This document shows, piece by piece, positions 18,288 to 26,475 of a stretch of DNA of 32,447 bases. The translations under genes were made by a program, and so were the position numbers. The notes below the pieces were generated by a model that was given only the letters and a program-made list of their open reading frames with translations, made no database searches and had not been told where the DNA came from. Within the stretch, counting starts at the first letter, position 1. Every line of letters begins with the position of its first letter. Origin of the DNA: Spirochaetota bacterium (GTDB taxonomy: Bacteria > Spirochaetota > Spirochaetia > Treponematales > Breznakiellaceae); the NCBI GenBank assembly GCA_023406985.1, contig JAEXTK010000192.1:1-32447 (forward strand), written 5' to 3'.

Positions 18288-19148
18288 CTACGCGAACAGT
18301 TCAAGCTGCAGGGTCTCCCGGTCTTCGCAGGCGGGGCGGAGCGCGCGGACCGCCGCTCCTTTGGGTAGCGGTTCGGATCCGTCGAGGATATCCGCCGCCT
18401 GGGCTACGAGGCTACGCAGGGGCCCGGCCAGGAAAACCCCGTCCCCCGCCTCCAGGGCGCCGCGGAAGGCGGCCGCGGCCGCGCAATCGTCCCGCTCCAC
18501 GAGCGAGAGGCCGATGGCGAGGAAGCCGTCGGCGCGGCCGAGGGCCCGGACGATGACCGAATAGAAATCCGCTTCCTCCTGGCCTTCCTCGCTCAAGAGG
18601 GCGAGGCAGCGGGCCGCGTACCGCAGGGCGAGGCTGGGGCCGTCCACGTTGCGGTTGGCGTGGAGTTCCCGCAAGATCCGGGCGGCCGAACGTTCGAAGT
18701 GGTCGAGCATGCCCTGGCGCAGGGCTTCCTCGGCCTGGTCCGCCTGGATGCCGAGCGGGTGGGCATCGACGATCAGGCGGCCGAAGAGCTCGGCGACCGC
18801 GGTTTCGGCTCCGGCGAGCTCCTTCTCCATCGCGAGCGAGCGGTCGGCGGCCGTGGAGAGCGTCCAGGCCCGGAACAGGGGCGCGAGGACGGCGGGGGGC
18901 GAATCGGGATCTATGGAGGCCGCCGCTTCCCGGCACGAGCGCCGGTCGTCGGCGTAGAGCGCCTTGAGCGCGGCTATGGCCGCCTTCCACGGGCGGAAAC
19001 GGGTCTCCGTCGCCGCCTGGAGCCGCGCGTCCGCCTCGGGATTCTCCATGCCGTTCGCCGCGGCATCGAAGGCGTCCGCGAGCGCCCAAAGGGGGGATGA
19101 GGGCGGCGCCCCTTCCAGGAGCGGCCTCGGATCGATGATATGCTTCAT
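18288..19148 (-). CDS. Hypothetical helical protein ending in a clamp-binding-like motif
   Basis: A 286-residue protein that I do not recognise. It starts MKHIIDPRPLLEGAPPSS and is rich in Ala, Leu, Glu and Arg, with several helical pairs (WKAAIAALKALYADDRR; AAAAAFRGALEAGDGVF) that suggest a repeat-type alpha solenoid. There is no signal peptide or membrane segment. The last residues are TLQLELFA; QLELF fits the short motif by which bacterial proteins bind the DNA polymerase sliding clamp (QL-x-LF). That match could be chance. The start is chosen at 19148; upstream codons in frame are Arg/Pro-rich and look non-coding. It sits in a minus-strand group with two other unknowns and the nucleoside kinase. 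Confidence 0.7.
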   Translation of the reverse strand: MKHIIDPRPLLEGAPPSSPLWALADAFDAAANGMENPEADARLQAATETRFRPWKAAIAALKALYADDRRSCREAAASIDPDSPPAVLAPLFRAWTLSTAADRSLAMEKELAGAETAVAELFGRLIVDAHPLGIQADQAEEALRQGMLDHFERSAARILRELHANRNVDGPSLALRYAARCLALLSEEGQEEADFYSVIVRALGRADGFLAIGLSLVERDDCAAAAAFRGALEAGDGVFLAGPLRSLVAQAADILDGSEPLPKGAAVRALRPACEDRETLQLELFA

Positions 19149-19185
19149 GAGTATAGGCCGAGGATACCCGGAACGCTCGCCTCGG

Positions 19186-20040
19186 TCAACCGAAACGAGG
19201 CTGTCGGGCCAGGAAGTCCAGGAGCGGTTTTCGCCAATCGGCGGCCTCCCGTCCATCCTCCAGGAGGCGCCGGTACAGCGCGAGGATGTGAGCGCGGATG
19301 GCCGCGGCCTCCCGCGGTCCCGGCCGCGCGCGCGATCGGAAGAGGTCGCCGGCGAAGCGCGCGGCTTCCTCCGCGGGAAAGAGTTCGGGATCGTAGCGCG
19401 TCATGGCATACATGGAAGCGCTGACGCAGTTCACGCTGTGCTGCTTGACGTAGAGGACCGACTCGGCGATGGCCACCGCCCCGTTCCGCATCGCCGCCAC
19501 CTCGCGTTCCAGGATGCCTTCCTCCCCCCTTCGGCGCACGATGGCGCGGAAATGGGTGTAGGCGCGGATGACCATCATGACATGAAGGCTCGGAACGCAG
19601 AGCAGATGCGGATCGGTCAAATGGATGAAGATGAATTGGGGGTCGAGGACGAACGGGGGGCGGTTCGTCGTGGACAGGCACTTCCGGTAGATGCCGGCCG
19701 CCCAACCGTAGAGGCCGCCCATACCGTCTATGTAGGCGGCCGCGTCGCGGATCCCGCTGCGGCCGTAGCGCTTGATGAGGAAGTGGGCGGCGCGAGTCCA
19801 GAAGGAGACGAAATCGAGGTAGACCGCGACCTCGCGTCGACTGAAGGGGACCTCTTCGTCGAGGGGATGTTCCACGTTGGCGATCGGAAGGTCGCCCCGG
19901 GAGGCCGCGTTGAGCTGGAAGAAAAAGAAATCTTTGGCCGCGGCGGCGATGCAGCGGAGGGCCGCTTTCCGGGAGGACGCTTCGCGCAGGCATACGGCGG
20001 CGGCGCGGGGGAATCCCACATCCGCGATACGCACGTTCAC
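19186..20040 (-). CDS. Conserved-looking hypothetical protein
   Basis: About 284 residues, not recognised with confidence. Notable stretches are FFFFQLNAASRGDLPIANVE, DFVSFWTRAAHFLIKRYGR, DPHLLCVPSLHVMMVIRAY and ESVLYVKQHSVNCVSASMYA. PSLH followed later by KQH with nearby aromatic residues faintly recalls the PAP2 phosphatase/phosphotransferase motifs, but the strong membrane helices usual for that family are not obvious. The start is uncertain: GTG at 20040 or 20034 has no clear ribosome-binding site. A GTG at 20163 would overlap the upstream gene and add 41 Arg/Pro/Ala-rich residues that look untranslated. The rich, non-repetitive composition argues that this is a real gene. Confidence 0.68.
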   Translation of the reverse strand: MNVRIADVGFPRAAAVCLREASSRKAALRCIAAAAKDFFFFQLNAASRGDLPIANVEHPLDEEVPFSRREVAVYLDFVSFWTRAAHFLIKRYGRSGIRDAAAYIDGMGGLYGWAAGIYRKCLSTTNRPPFVLDPQFIFIHLTDPHLLCVPSLHVMMVIRAYTHFRAIVRRRGEEGILEREVAAMRNGAVAIAESVLYVKQHSVNCVSASMYAMTRYDPELFPAEEAARFAGDLFRSRARPGPREAAAIRAHILALYRRLLEDGREAADWRKPLLDFLARQPRFG

Positions 20041-20088
20041 GATGCAAGAACGATACCCGATCCGGGACGGCGCGGCCAGGGGAGCGGC

Positions 20089-20126
20089 AAAAAAAGGAAC
20101 GATCCGCCGTCCGGGCGCGGACCGAC
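20089..20126 (-). terminator. Weak candidate terminator after the DUF4387 gene
   Basis: On the minus strand a GC-rich segment that can fold as GTCCG-CGCC-CGGAC is followed 13 bases later by seven T residues (20095-20089). The gap between stem and T-run is longer than in a standard terminator, so function is doubtful. If real, it would separate the glutamate operon from the downstream hypothetical genes. Confidence 0.3.
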
Positions 20127-20138
20127 CCGGTTCTTCCC

Positions 20139-20465
20139 TCAGTCCGCTTCGTCCAGTCGCCACTCCAGATCGAGTAGGGGGCCGTGCTGTTGCGCCCCGT
20201 AGATATCGGTGTCGCCCGGCGTGCCGGAGGGCACGCGGCGCCGGAACGTGGCCTTGACCGCGTTGGCCGGCTCGAACCAGACGATCGATATCTCCCGTTC
20301 GGCCACCCCGTAGAGGCGCGCGATGAGCCGCGCGTCGACGAGGCCGCGCCGCCTGAACAGGTCGAAGGTGGACCGGTCCTTGAACATCACGTCCAAGGTG
20401 AGCTCGAAGGGGCCCGAGTTTTTGGAGCGGATGACCCGCGCGGCGTCCATGAGCGCGATCCTCAC
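20139..20465 (-). CDS. DUF4387 family protein (AtuA-associated)
   Basis: A 108-residue protein with the DUF4387 pattern: DAARVIRSKNSGPFELTLDV near the front, then LYGVAEREIS, and DTDIYGAQQHGPLLDLEWRL at the end. The family usually lies beside, or is fused to, AtuA/DUF1446 proteins, and that is the case here: its GTG start overlaps the stop of the AtuA-like gene by 4 bases. The two are therefore probably subunits of one enzyme. The biochemical function is not established to my knowledge. Position at the end of a glutamate mutase/methylaspartate ammonia-lyase operon suggests a role in metabolism of mesaconate or a related C5 acid. Confidence 0.88.
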   Translation of the reverse strand: MRIALMDAARVIRSKNSGPFELTLDVMFKDRSTFDLFRRRGLVDARLIARLYGVAEREISIVWFEPANAVKATFRRRVPSGTPGDTDIYGAQQHGPLLDLEWRLDEAD

Positions 20466-21865
20466 GTCGTTTGCCTCCCTTTTTCCAGGGTGATCATCCG
20501 CCTGCCCTCCGCGGGGAAGGAGACCGGATCGTCTATGGCCATCAGGTGGTAGAGCGAGAATTCGTAGACTTCGCCCATGGGGATGTCCGAGGGGGAGAAG
20601 GGGAAGGCGAGGTTGCCCGCCGTGGAGATGCGGCCGGGATAGCCGTAGTGGAGCAGGGTGGAGCGGGTCACGCTCGCGAGGGTATCGGCCTCCTCCTTGG
20701 TCGCGGCCACCGCTTCGATCACGATGCCGAGTTCTTGGGGGAGGGCCGGGCCGCCCTCCGTTCCGGGGACGCGCGGTTCGCCTTCCCCCATGACGCCGTT
20801 CAGGCCGTAGACGTGGAAGTGGATGCGGCCGGCCTGCGCCGATCCTCCCATCGCGGAGACCTGGCCCTGGACATTGTCCAGGATCGGCCGGATGGACTGG
20901 ATCATCACCGGATCGCGGACCCCCGCGATGCTGATGGTCCTGTAGCCGGTCACCCGCGCCCCCTCGAGCTTGACCTTATACGGGGTGGTGGCCGCGTGAC
21001 GGCTCCCGGTCACCTCGACCTTCCCGCCGCCGAGCTCGGAGAACGCGCAGGCGCGCAGGTCCAGGATTCCCCCCGGACCGGGGAGGGTATACGGATCGCT
21101 TTTTTCGTAGAGGGTGTGGGCGGCGCTCGATTCCACCGTGAAACGGCGCGCGGGATTGAGGGCCTCCAGGATGAAGGACCGGTCGGTGAGCGTGCCGAGG
21201 GCGCAGTCGGCCCCCGAGCCCGGCGTCGCGGCGATGGCGCCGCACTCCAGGATTTTTCCCATGTGGATGGCCAACCCCTCGTCGTAGCCCTGGGCGATGG
21301 GGAGAGCGGCGAAGTTGGCCGGGTCGTAGCAGCGTCCGGCCAGGACGACGTCGGCGCCGCCGCGGAGGGCCGCCACGAGCGGTTCGGTCCCCAGTTGGGC
21401 GACGATGTTCGTCGTCGCGTCCAAGGCTTCCTCGGTGAGCGCGGGCACGAAGGCGAGCGGCTCGATGCCCCCGGCGCGGAGGGCGGAACGCACCGTTTCC
21501 TTCGGCACGTCGCTCGGTATGACCGCCATCTTGAACGAGAGCCCTTCCTCCGACGCGATCTCGCGGATGATCTCCGCGCACCAGGCCAAGTGGGGCGCGG
21601 CGCCCGATCCGCCCGCGCTGCCGACGATGACGGGGATGCCGAGCTTCCGGCCGGCGACGAGCATGTACCGGAGGTCCCGCTTGACGAAGGCCCGGTTCGT
21701 GAAGGACTTCCCGCTTCCCAGATAATAGGGGCCGGGGTCCGAGGAGCCGGCGTCCACCGCGATCACGTGGGGCCGCCGGTCCAGTCCGGCCTTGAACGAG
21801 GCTTCGGGAAAGCCGTACCCCAGGATGGCGGTGGGGGACAGGACGCGGATTTCAGCGGACGGCAT
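20462..21865 (-). CDS. AtuA-like protein (DUF1446 family)
   Basis: A 467-residue protein of the DUF1446/AtuA family, named for the acyclic terpene utilisation cluster of Pseudomonas, where its exact reaction is unclear. Family-like segments include VIAVDAGSSDPGPYYLGSG, IVGSAGGSGAAPHLAW, ADVVLAGRCYDPANFAALP and GYDEGLAIHMGKILECGA. No signal peptide or membrane segment is seen, so it should be cytoplasmic. Its start overlaps the methylaspartate ammonia-lyase gene by 14 bases and has GAGGAGG upstream; its stop overlaps the DUF4387 gene. This coupling means it works with the glutamate mutase pathway here, not with terpene breakdown, but the reaction is inferred and not shown by the sequence. Confidence 0.88.
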   Translation of the reverse strand: MPSAEIRVLSPTAILGYGFPEASFKAGLDRRPHVIAVDAGSSDPGPYYLGSGKSFTNRAFVKRDLRYMLVAGRKLGIPVIVGSAGGSGAAPHLAWCAEIIREIASEEGLSFKMAVIPSDVPKETVRSALRAGGIEPLAFVPALTEEALDATTNIVAQLGTEPLVAALRGGADVVLAGRCYDPANFAALPIAQGYDEGLAIHMGKILECGAIAATPGSGADCALGTLTDRSFILEALNPARRFTVESSAAHTLYEKSDPYTLPGPGGILDLRACAFSELGGGKVEVTGSRHAATTPYKVKLEGARVTGYRTISIAGVRDPVMIQSIRPILDNVQGQVSAMGGSAQAGRIHFHVYGLNGVMGEGEPRVPGTEGGPALPQELGIVIEAVAATKEEADTLASVTRSTLLHYGYPGRISTAGNLAFPFSPSDIPMGEVYEFSLYHLMAIDDPVSFPAEGRRMITLEKGRQTT

Positions 21866-23123
21866 GGCTCCTCCTCATCCGGAAGACGGCGCCGATGCGG
21901 GCCATCTCGTTCGCGGTGATGCAGAACCCTTCGTCGAAGCCCATACCGGGCTTGGCGAGGAGGCGGTCGGGACGGCTCGCCATGGCGAGGTGGGCGCAGA
22001 GCCGGGCGGAGAGGTCCGTCTCGTTGCAGGTGCCGCCCTGGTAGGCCTCCGTTCCCGCCGCCTTGCAATAGAGCACGGCATCCACGATATCGGCGAGGCT
22101 CCCGAGATCGGGAGTCTTGATCTGGATCATATGGCAGCACGCCGCGTCGGCGAAGTCGCGGACATCCTCCAGGGTGTTGCACCACTCGTCCGCCACCACT
22201 TTCACGGGCGAACCGAGCGCGGCGAGCCGCCGGACGACGGCGCCGAGGACCTCCATCTGGGCCCCGCGCTCCTCCACGTCCACCGGCCCTTCGATGTAGA
22301 GGGGGAAGGGAGCCGCGTCCTTTTCGAGCGACGCGAGGTATTCGGCCACTTTTCCCGGATCGTCGCCGAAGATCGTGCCGATGGTGCCGTACACGTCCAC
22401 GTGGATGGCCGGCGCGTACCCTTCGGCCATGCGGAGGGCCTCGATGCGGCGGGCGAGCCAGCGCAGGTACTCGCGGAGCTTGCTCCCGTCCCGCCCGAGC
22501 TTCTCCTCCACGTTGTTGATGAGGGCGTGGGGCAGGGCGTCCACCCCCTTCAGGATCATCTTGTCGGCGTTCACGTACCTTTCGTCGCCGGATTGTCCGA
22601 AGATCGGGACCGGCCGGTCATCGAGCGGCAGGCCCCATTCCTCCGCGATGACCTCCGCGGGAATTTTTCCGGTCGCCTCGGCCCGAGAAGCGAGGAGGGC
22701 TTGGGTGAGGCCGTAGCGAAGGGCCGTGTGGAGCCGCCGCGGCTCCCCGTTCCCATCGGGGAAGCGCAGCGCGTCCACGGTGGCCGCCGCCTCCCGGAAA
22801 GGCGCGACTTCGGCCCCCTCCAAGAGCGGCCTGAGGTGCCGTTCCAGGAAGGGAATGTAGCGGTCGGGGGACAGGAGCGGATCGCGGCCGCCGGCGCCGG
22901 AATACTGGACCGCCGCGCAATCGCCGGCCGCTATCCTGCCGTTCTCCAGCTCCAGCACCACCGATATGGCTTTCCCCGGTTGGCGTACTCGGACGAAACC
23001 ATCCGTGACCGGATTGCCGCCGTACGAGAAGCCGTCGTGCGGAGCGCCGGCCTTGATCGCCCGCTGATCGTCGAAGAAGAAGGCGCTCGCGCCCTCCACG
23101 AACGAGACGTTCCGTATCTTCAT
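21852..23123 (-). CDS. mal: Methylaspartate ammonia-lyase
   Basis: This enolase-superfamily enzyme removes ammonia from (2S,3S)-3-methylaspartate to give mesaconate. The 423-residue protein keeps the active site of the Clostridium tetanomorphum enzyme with a constant +5 offset from the numbering I recall: His199 (DALPHA), metal ligands Asp243 (HVDVYG), Glu278 (YIEGP) and Asp312 (VVADEWC), and the catalytic base Lys336 (HMIQIKTPDLG). Gln177 and the GGTCNETD loop (363-370) are also present. It should therefore be active. The start overlaps the glmE stop (ATGA), placing it directly after glutamate mutase, which makes its substrate. Confidence 0.97.
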   Translation of the reverse strand: MKIRNVSFVEGASAFFFDDQRAIKAGAPHDGFSYGGNPVTDGFVRVRQPGKAISVVLELENGRIAAGDCAAVQYSGAGGRDPLLSPDRYIPFLERHLRPLLEGAEVAPFREAAATVDALRFPDGNGEPRRLHTALRYGLTQALLASRAEATGKIPAEVIAEEWGLPLDDRPVPIFGQSGDERYVNADKMILKGVDALPHALINNVEEKLGRDGSKLREYLRWLARRIEALRMAEGYAPAIHVDVYGTIGTIFGDDPGKVAEYLASLEKDAAPFPLYIEGPVDVEERGAQMEVLGAVVRRLAALGSPVKVVADEWCNTLEDVRDFADAACCHMIQIKTPDLGSLADIVDAVLYCKAAGTEAYQGGTCNETDLSARLCAHLAMASRPDRLLAKPGMGFDEGFCITANEMARIGAVFRMRRSHAVR

Positions 23124-24568
23124 TTCGGCCTCCCCACGAGCTTGCCTTTGCCCACCGCGTAGATGTCGTCGGTCACCATCTGGAGCCCGACCGGACGCCC
23201 CTCGGTCTTCCCGCGCGCTTCCAGCCGTTCCCGGTGGAAGGCGCGTATATCGTCGCCGAGCGTCAGGTTGCCGGCGTTGAAGATGCGCACGCAGCCTTCG
23301 TCGTCGCGCATCGGCAGGATCTTGCCCCGGTTCTGGTTCGAGGGGGCGAAGGGTACGTCGAGGACCCCCGCCTCGAAGGCCCGGACGGCCGCCTCCTCGC
23401 AGTCGCGGTTCGGACTCAGGGCGAAGGCCCCTTCAAGGAGGGAGCGCGTTTCCCGGTCGATGAGGTCCGCCTCGGCCTCCACTCTAGCCGAATCCAGGAG
23501 CCCCTGCTCGGCGAGCATGTTCACGACCTGCCGCGTCGTCCGGAGTCCCTGGGCGTTGGCCTCCTTGGTCGGGATGCCCATCGCCTCATGGGGGGACTTC
23601 ACGATGACCTTCGTGGCCCCCGCAAGCCGCGCGGCGACGGCTCCCCAGGCGATCACGCCGGAGGCTTGGGCCTCGTCTTCCGGGAAGCCTCCCATCCATT
23701 GGTGGAAGACCGTGGTGAGCTCGTAGTCGGCGAAGCCGGCCTGGGTGAAGTAGAAGTCGGCGAGGGCCACGAGGCTGCGGACGGCGGCCACGTCCTGAGA
23801 GAGATTCCCGCACTGGCCGTACCCGAGGGTGATCGATTTGACGCCCTGTTCCAAGGCGAGGAGCCCCTCCAGGATCGCGACCGCGTGCGACACGCAGGGC
23901 GGCACGAGGGTCCCCGTCAGCGGACCGAAGGGCTCGCGGTTGATGCGGACGCCCCGCTCCTCGTAGCGTCCCACCAGGCGGTCGACGTACTTCCAGTCCC
24001 GGATCGACTTCCGCAGCGGCACGTTCTTGGCGTAGGGGATGTTGTAGGAGATGCCTCCGCCCTCGAAGGCGGTGAAGCCGGCGGCCAAGGTGATCTCCGC
24101 GAGGAGGCGCGCGTCGGGCGTGCCGTGCCGCACTTCCACCGGCTTGGAGACCGCCTCGGCGACGCGCCGGCAGCCCTCCACGCCGTAGTTGACCGCGGGG
24201 AAGCCGTTGAGGAGGCTCACGCCGGCGGCCAGCGACCGCTCGATGCCCTTGGCGGCCTCCTCGTACCGGTTTTGGCGCGTGTAGGCGTCGATGGTGGTCG
24301 GCAGCAGGTCCGCCTCGCCCTCGTTCTCAAGGTATTTGAGGAGCTTGACGTGTTCGTCCACGAGGGCGACCCCCGCCCGCGGTTGGAGCAGGGTCCTGCC
24401 GCCGTCGCGCGCGCGTCGCATCGCGGCCGCGAAGTTCTTGGCCTCGCCGATGGAACGCTGGAGAGCCACGCCGGCCTCGAAATCCACGAGGGCGCCGGTC
24501 GGCCAGGTGCCGAGCGCTTCGTTCCTGCTGCGTTCGAATTCGACGTCGGACATGGTTCGATCGGTCAT
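23120..24568 (-). CDS. glmE: Glutamate mutase epsilon subunit (methylaspartate mutase E)
   Basis: GlmE is the large catalytic subunit of adenosylcobalamin-dependent glutamate mutase, which rearranges L-glutamate to 3-methylaspartate. The protein is 482 residues, close to the clostridial enzyme. RTLLQPRAGVALVDEHVKLL, GFPAVNYGVEGCRR, EVRHGTPDARLL, EGGGISYNIPYAKNVPL and REPFGPLTGTLVPPC are characteristic TIM-barrel segments that line the substrate and cofactor site. Start at 24568 overlaps the glmL stop (ATGA) and has GAGGGAG upstream; a second Met five codons later is possible. The cobalamin-binding partner GlmS is encoded two genes upstream. Confidence 0.97.
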   Translation of the reverse strand: MTDRTMSDVEFERSRNEALGTWPTGALVDFEAGVALQRSIGEAKNFAAAMRRARDGGRTLLQPRAGVALVDEHVKLLKYLENEGEADLLPTTIDAYTRQNRYEEAAKGIERSLAAGVSLLNGFPAVNYGVEGCRRVAEAVSKPVEVRHGTPDARLLAEITLAAGFTAFEGGGISYNIPYAKNVPLRKSIRDWKYVDRLVGRYEERGVRINREPFGPLTGTLVPPCVSHAVAILEGLLALEQGVKSITLGYGQCGNLSQDVAAVRSLVALADFYFTQAGFADYELTTVFHQWMGGFPEDEAQASGVIAWGAVAARLAGATKVIVKSPHEAMGIPTKEANAQGLRTTRQVVNMLAEQGLLDSARVEAEADLIDRETRSLLEGAFALSPNRDCEEAAVRAFEAGVLDVPFAPSNQNRGKILPMRDDEGCVRIFNAGNLTLGDDIRAFHRERLEARGKTEGRPVGLQMVTDDIYAVGKGKLVGRPK

Positions 24569-25986
24569 CGCGATTCTCCCTCTTCCACGAGGCCGGCGGC
24601 CGCGAGTTCCACGGCGACGTCCTCGTACTTCACCGATAAATTCGCCGCCAGGGGGATGAGGTACTGCGCGTCCCTCCAGTAGCGAAGGCCGTACCCGCGG
24701 GGCGTGAGGACCCGGCGCGGCCGCGCCGCGTCCGGCGAAACTCCTGCCGCGTCGAGGGCGGCTCGGAACAGGGCTCCCGATCCGCTCCGCGCGAGCGCGC
24801 CGCCCGATCCGATGGCGGCGCCGATCCCCGACAGGTCCCTGCCCGTTTGCACCCACACGAGGCCCGTGGCGGTATAGACGCCTTCCGCCGAACCCGCGTG
24901 CCTGCGGATCGATTCCGCGAGGCAGGATACGGCGAGATAGTCGTCCAGCGCGCGCTCCCGGTCCGTACGGGGCAGCCTGCCCGTTTCCGCGGAAACGTCC
25001 GCTACCCACCGTTCGAGTTCGGCGGCGCCCGGCGCGCCGAGCGCGGCGTCGGCGCCCGCGCGGCAGAGCTCCCAGAGGTTCCGCGCGCTCACGCGGAGGC
25101 CGAGGTCGCCTTCCACGCTGCGCTTGATCCGCGGCTCCGGTATGCCGCGGTAAACGGTGTCCGCCGTTCCCGCGAAAGGTTCGCAGGCCGAATACACGTC
25201 GGTCGTGGCTCCGCCCATGTCCGCGAGGAGGAAGCCGCGCGTCCCGCCGACGCCGCCCCGGCCGTCCATGGCGGTCACCAGGTCGAAGACGGCGGCGGGC
25301 GTCGGCCGGGGCTCGGCGCTGCACCGCGCGCGCACCGCGGAGAGGCCGCGCCCCTCGATGATGCGTTCCAGGAACAGGGCGGCGATCGCGTCGCGGGCGC
25401 CCGCGCATTCCAGGCGGTCCAGGTCGGGTAGGATGTTGTCCACCCCTACCGCCCGCTTCCCGGCTCCCCGCAGGATGGCGAGGACTTCGTCCCGCACGGC
25501 CGCGTTTCCCGCGTAGACGACGGCGGCGTCCACCGGCGAGGCCGCGAGGGCGGCGGCGTTGCCGAGGGCGTAGCTCTCGTCGCCACCGTCCGTTCCCCCC
25601 GCGAGGAGGACGAGGTCGCTCTCGGCGGCGGCCAGGGCCTCGATGTCGCGGCCGTGGAGCCGATACGAGAACGTCGCCACCACTTTCCCTCCCGCCGAGG
25701 CCGCGGCCAGGCGGGCGGCCTTGAGGGTGAGGTCGGGGACGATGCCGATCGCGGCGATCCTGAGTCCGCCCTTCGCCGAAGAGGAGAGGAAGGTCTCGCA
25801 CTCCCGGGCTCCTCTGCGTTCGCCCTCCGCGGAGAGCGGTCCCCAGACCGCCTCGAAGCCGCGGGACAGGTCGTCGGGGGTGGTCGGGGCCTCGCTCCGC
25901 GCGATCGCGCGGGCCGTGCTGAGGTCGACCAGGGCCCCCTTGGTCCACGTGGACCCGATATCCACCGAGATCGCGAGTTCGGCCAT
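24565..25986 (-). CDS. glmL: Glutamate mutase-associated reactivase-like protein GlmL (MutL)
   Basis: A 473-residue protein of the ASKHA ATPase fold found between the two glutamate mutase subunits in most operons. ISVDIGSTWTKGALVDL near the front is the phosphate-1 motif and LLADMGGATTDVYS the phosphate-2 motif. Its assumed role, from family knowledge, is to help assemble or reactivate the B12 enzyme by exchanging damaged cofactor. ATG at 25986 follows the glmS stop by 2 bases; a GTG at 25992 overlaps that stop and would add two residues. Its own stop overlaps glmE. Confidence 0.93.
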   Translation of the reverse strand: MAELAISVDIGSTWTKGALVDLSTARAIARSEAPTTPDDLSRGFEAVWGPLSAEGERRGARECETFLSSSAKGGLRIAAIGIVPDLTLKAARLAAASAGGKVVATFSYRLHGRDIEALAAAESDLVLLAGGTDGGDESYALGNAAALAASPVDAAVVYAGNAAVRDEVLAILRGAGKRAVGVDNILPDLDRLECAGARDAIAALFLERIIEGRGLSAVRARCSAEPRPTPAAVFDLVTAMDGRGGVGGTRGFLLADMGGATTDVYSACEPFAGTADTVYRGIPEPRIKRSVEGDLGLRVSARNLWELCRAGADAALGAPGAAELERWVADVSAETGRLPRTDRERALDDYLAVSCLAESIRRHAGSAEGVYTATGLVWVQTGRDLSGIGAAIGSGGALARSGSGALFRAALDAAGVSPDAARPRRVLTPRGYGLRYWRDAQYLIPLAANLSVKYEDVAVELAAAGLVEEGESR

Positions 25987-25988
25987 GG

Positions 25989-26465
25989 TCACGCCCGCGT
26001 ATTCTGCGGCGTACCGCGCCGGCTCGCCCGGCGCCGCGCGATATCCTCCCGGAGGAGGCGGGCGGCCTCCTCCAGGTCCGTGTCGCTCGGGAAGACCCGG
26101 TCAAAGCCCATGCCGCGGAATTTCTCCTCCACTTCGGCGAGGGGCGTCTTGCCCACCACGAGGTTGCCCCCGACCCAGAGGAGGATATCGGCGATGCCGC
26201 GCTCCACGCAGCGGCCGCGCATGCCCATGCAGTCGATCTCGCCGTGGCCGTACAGGCTCGACACGAGGATGGCGTCCGCCCCGCTTTCGATGGCCGCGGA
26301 GATGAACTCGTCCTGGCTCGTCATCACGCCGAGGTTGACGACCCGGAAGCCGCGTTCCGTGAAGAAGGCGTCGAGTATCCTGTTGCCCACCGAGTGGCAG
26401 TCGAATCCGATGACCCCGATCACCACGGTGGGTTTCCGTTCTTCCGCCCGCGCCGACGTTTCCAT
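25989..26465 (-). CDS. glmS: Glutamate mutase sigma subunit (B12-binding, methylaspartate mutase S)
   Basis: The small cobalamin-binding subunit of glutamate mutase, 158 residues. The base-off B12 motif DxHxxG is seen at Asp22-His24-Gly27 (GFDCHSVGN), followed by SSLYGHG (69-75) and WVGGNL (98-102), the other two parts of the cobalamin pocket. An extra C-terminal 15 or so residues are Arg-rich. Despite the shared symbol it is not glucosamine synthase. GGAG lies 7 bases before the start. It is the first structural gene after the regulator, 10 bases downstream of it. No cobalamin riboswitch is seen in front of the operon. Confidence 0.97.
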   Translation of the reverse strand: METSARAEERKPTVVIGVIGFDCHSVGNRILDAFFTERGFRVVNLGVMTSQDEFISAAIESGADAILVSSLYGHGEIDCMGMRGRCVERGIADILLWVGGNLVVGKTPLAEVEEKFRGMGFDRVFPSDTDLEEAARLLREDIARRRASRRGTPQNTRA

Positions 26466-26475
26466 CGTCCGGCTC

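Noticed and set aside
20041..20163. N-terminal extension of the unknown protein to a GTG at 20163
   Set aside because: The added residues are Arg/Pro/Ala-rich, the region contains a T7 run, and the GTG directly abuts its only SD-like bases.
23163..24682. Plus-strand frames opposite glmE and glmL
   Set aside because: The minus strand carries full-length glutamate mutase proteins with overlapping starts and stops; the plus-strand frames are antisense shadows.
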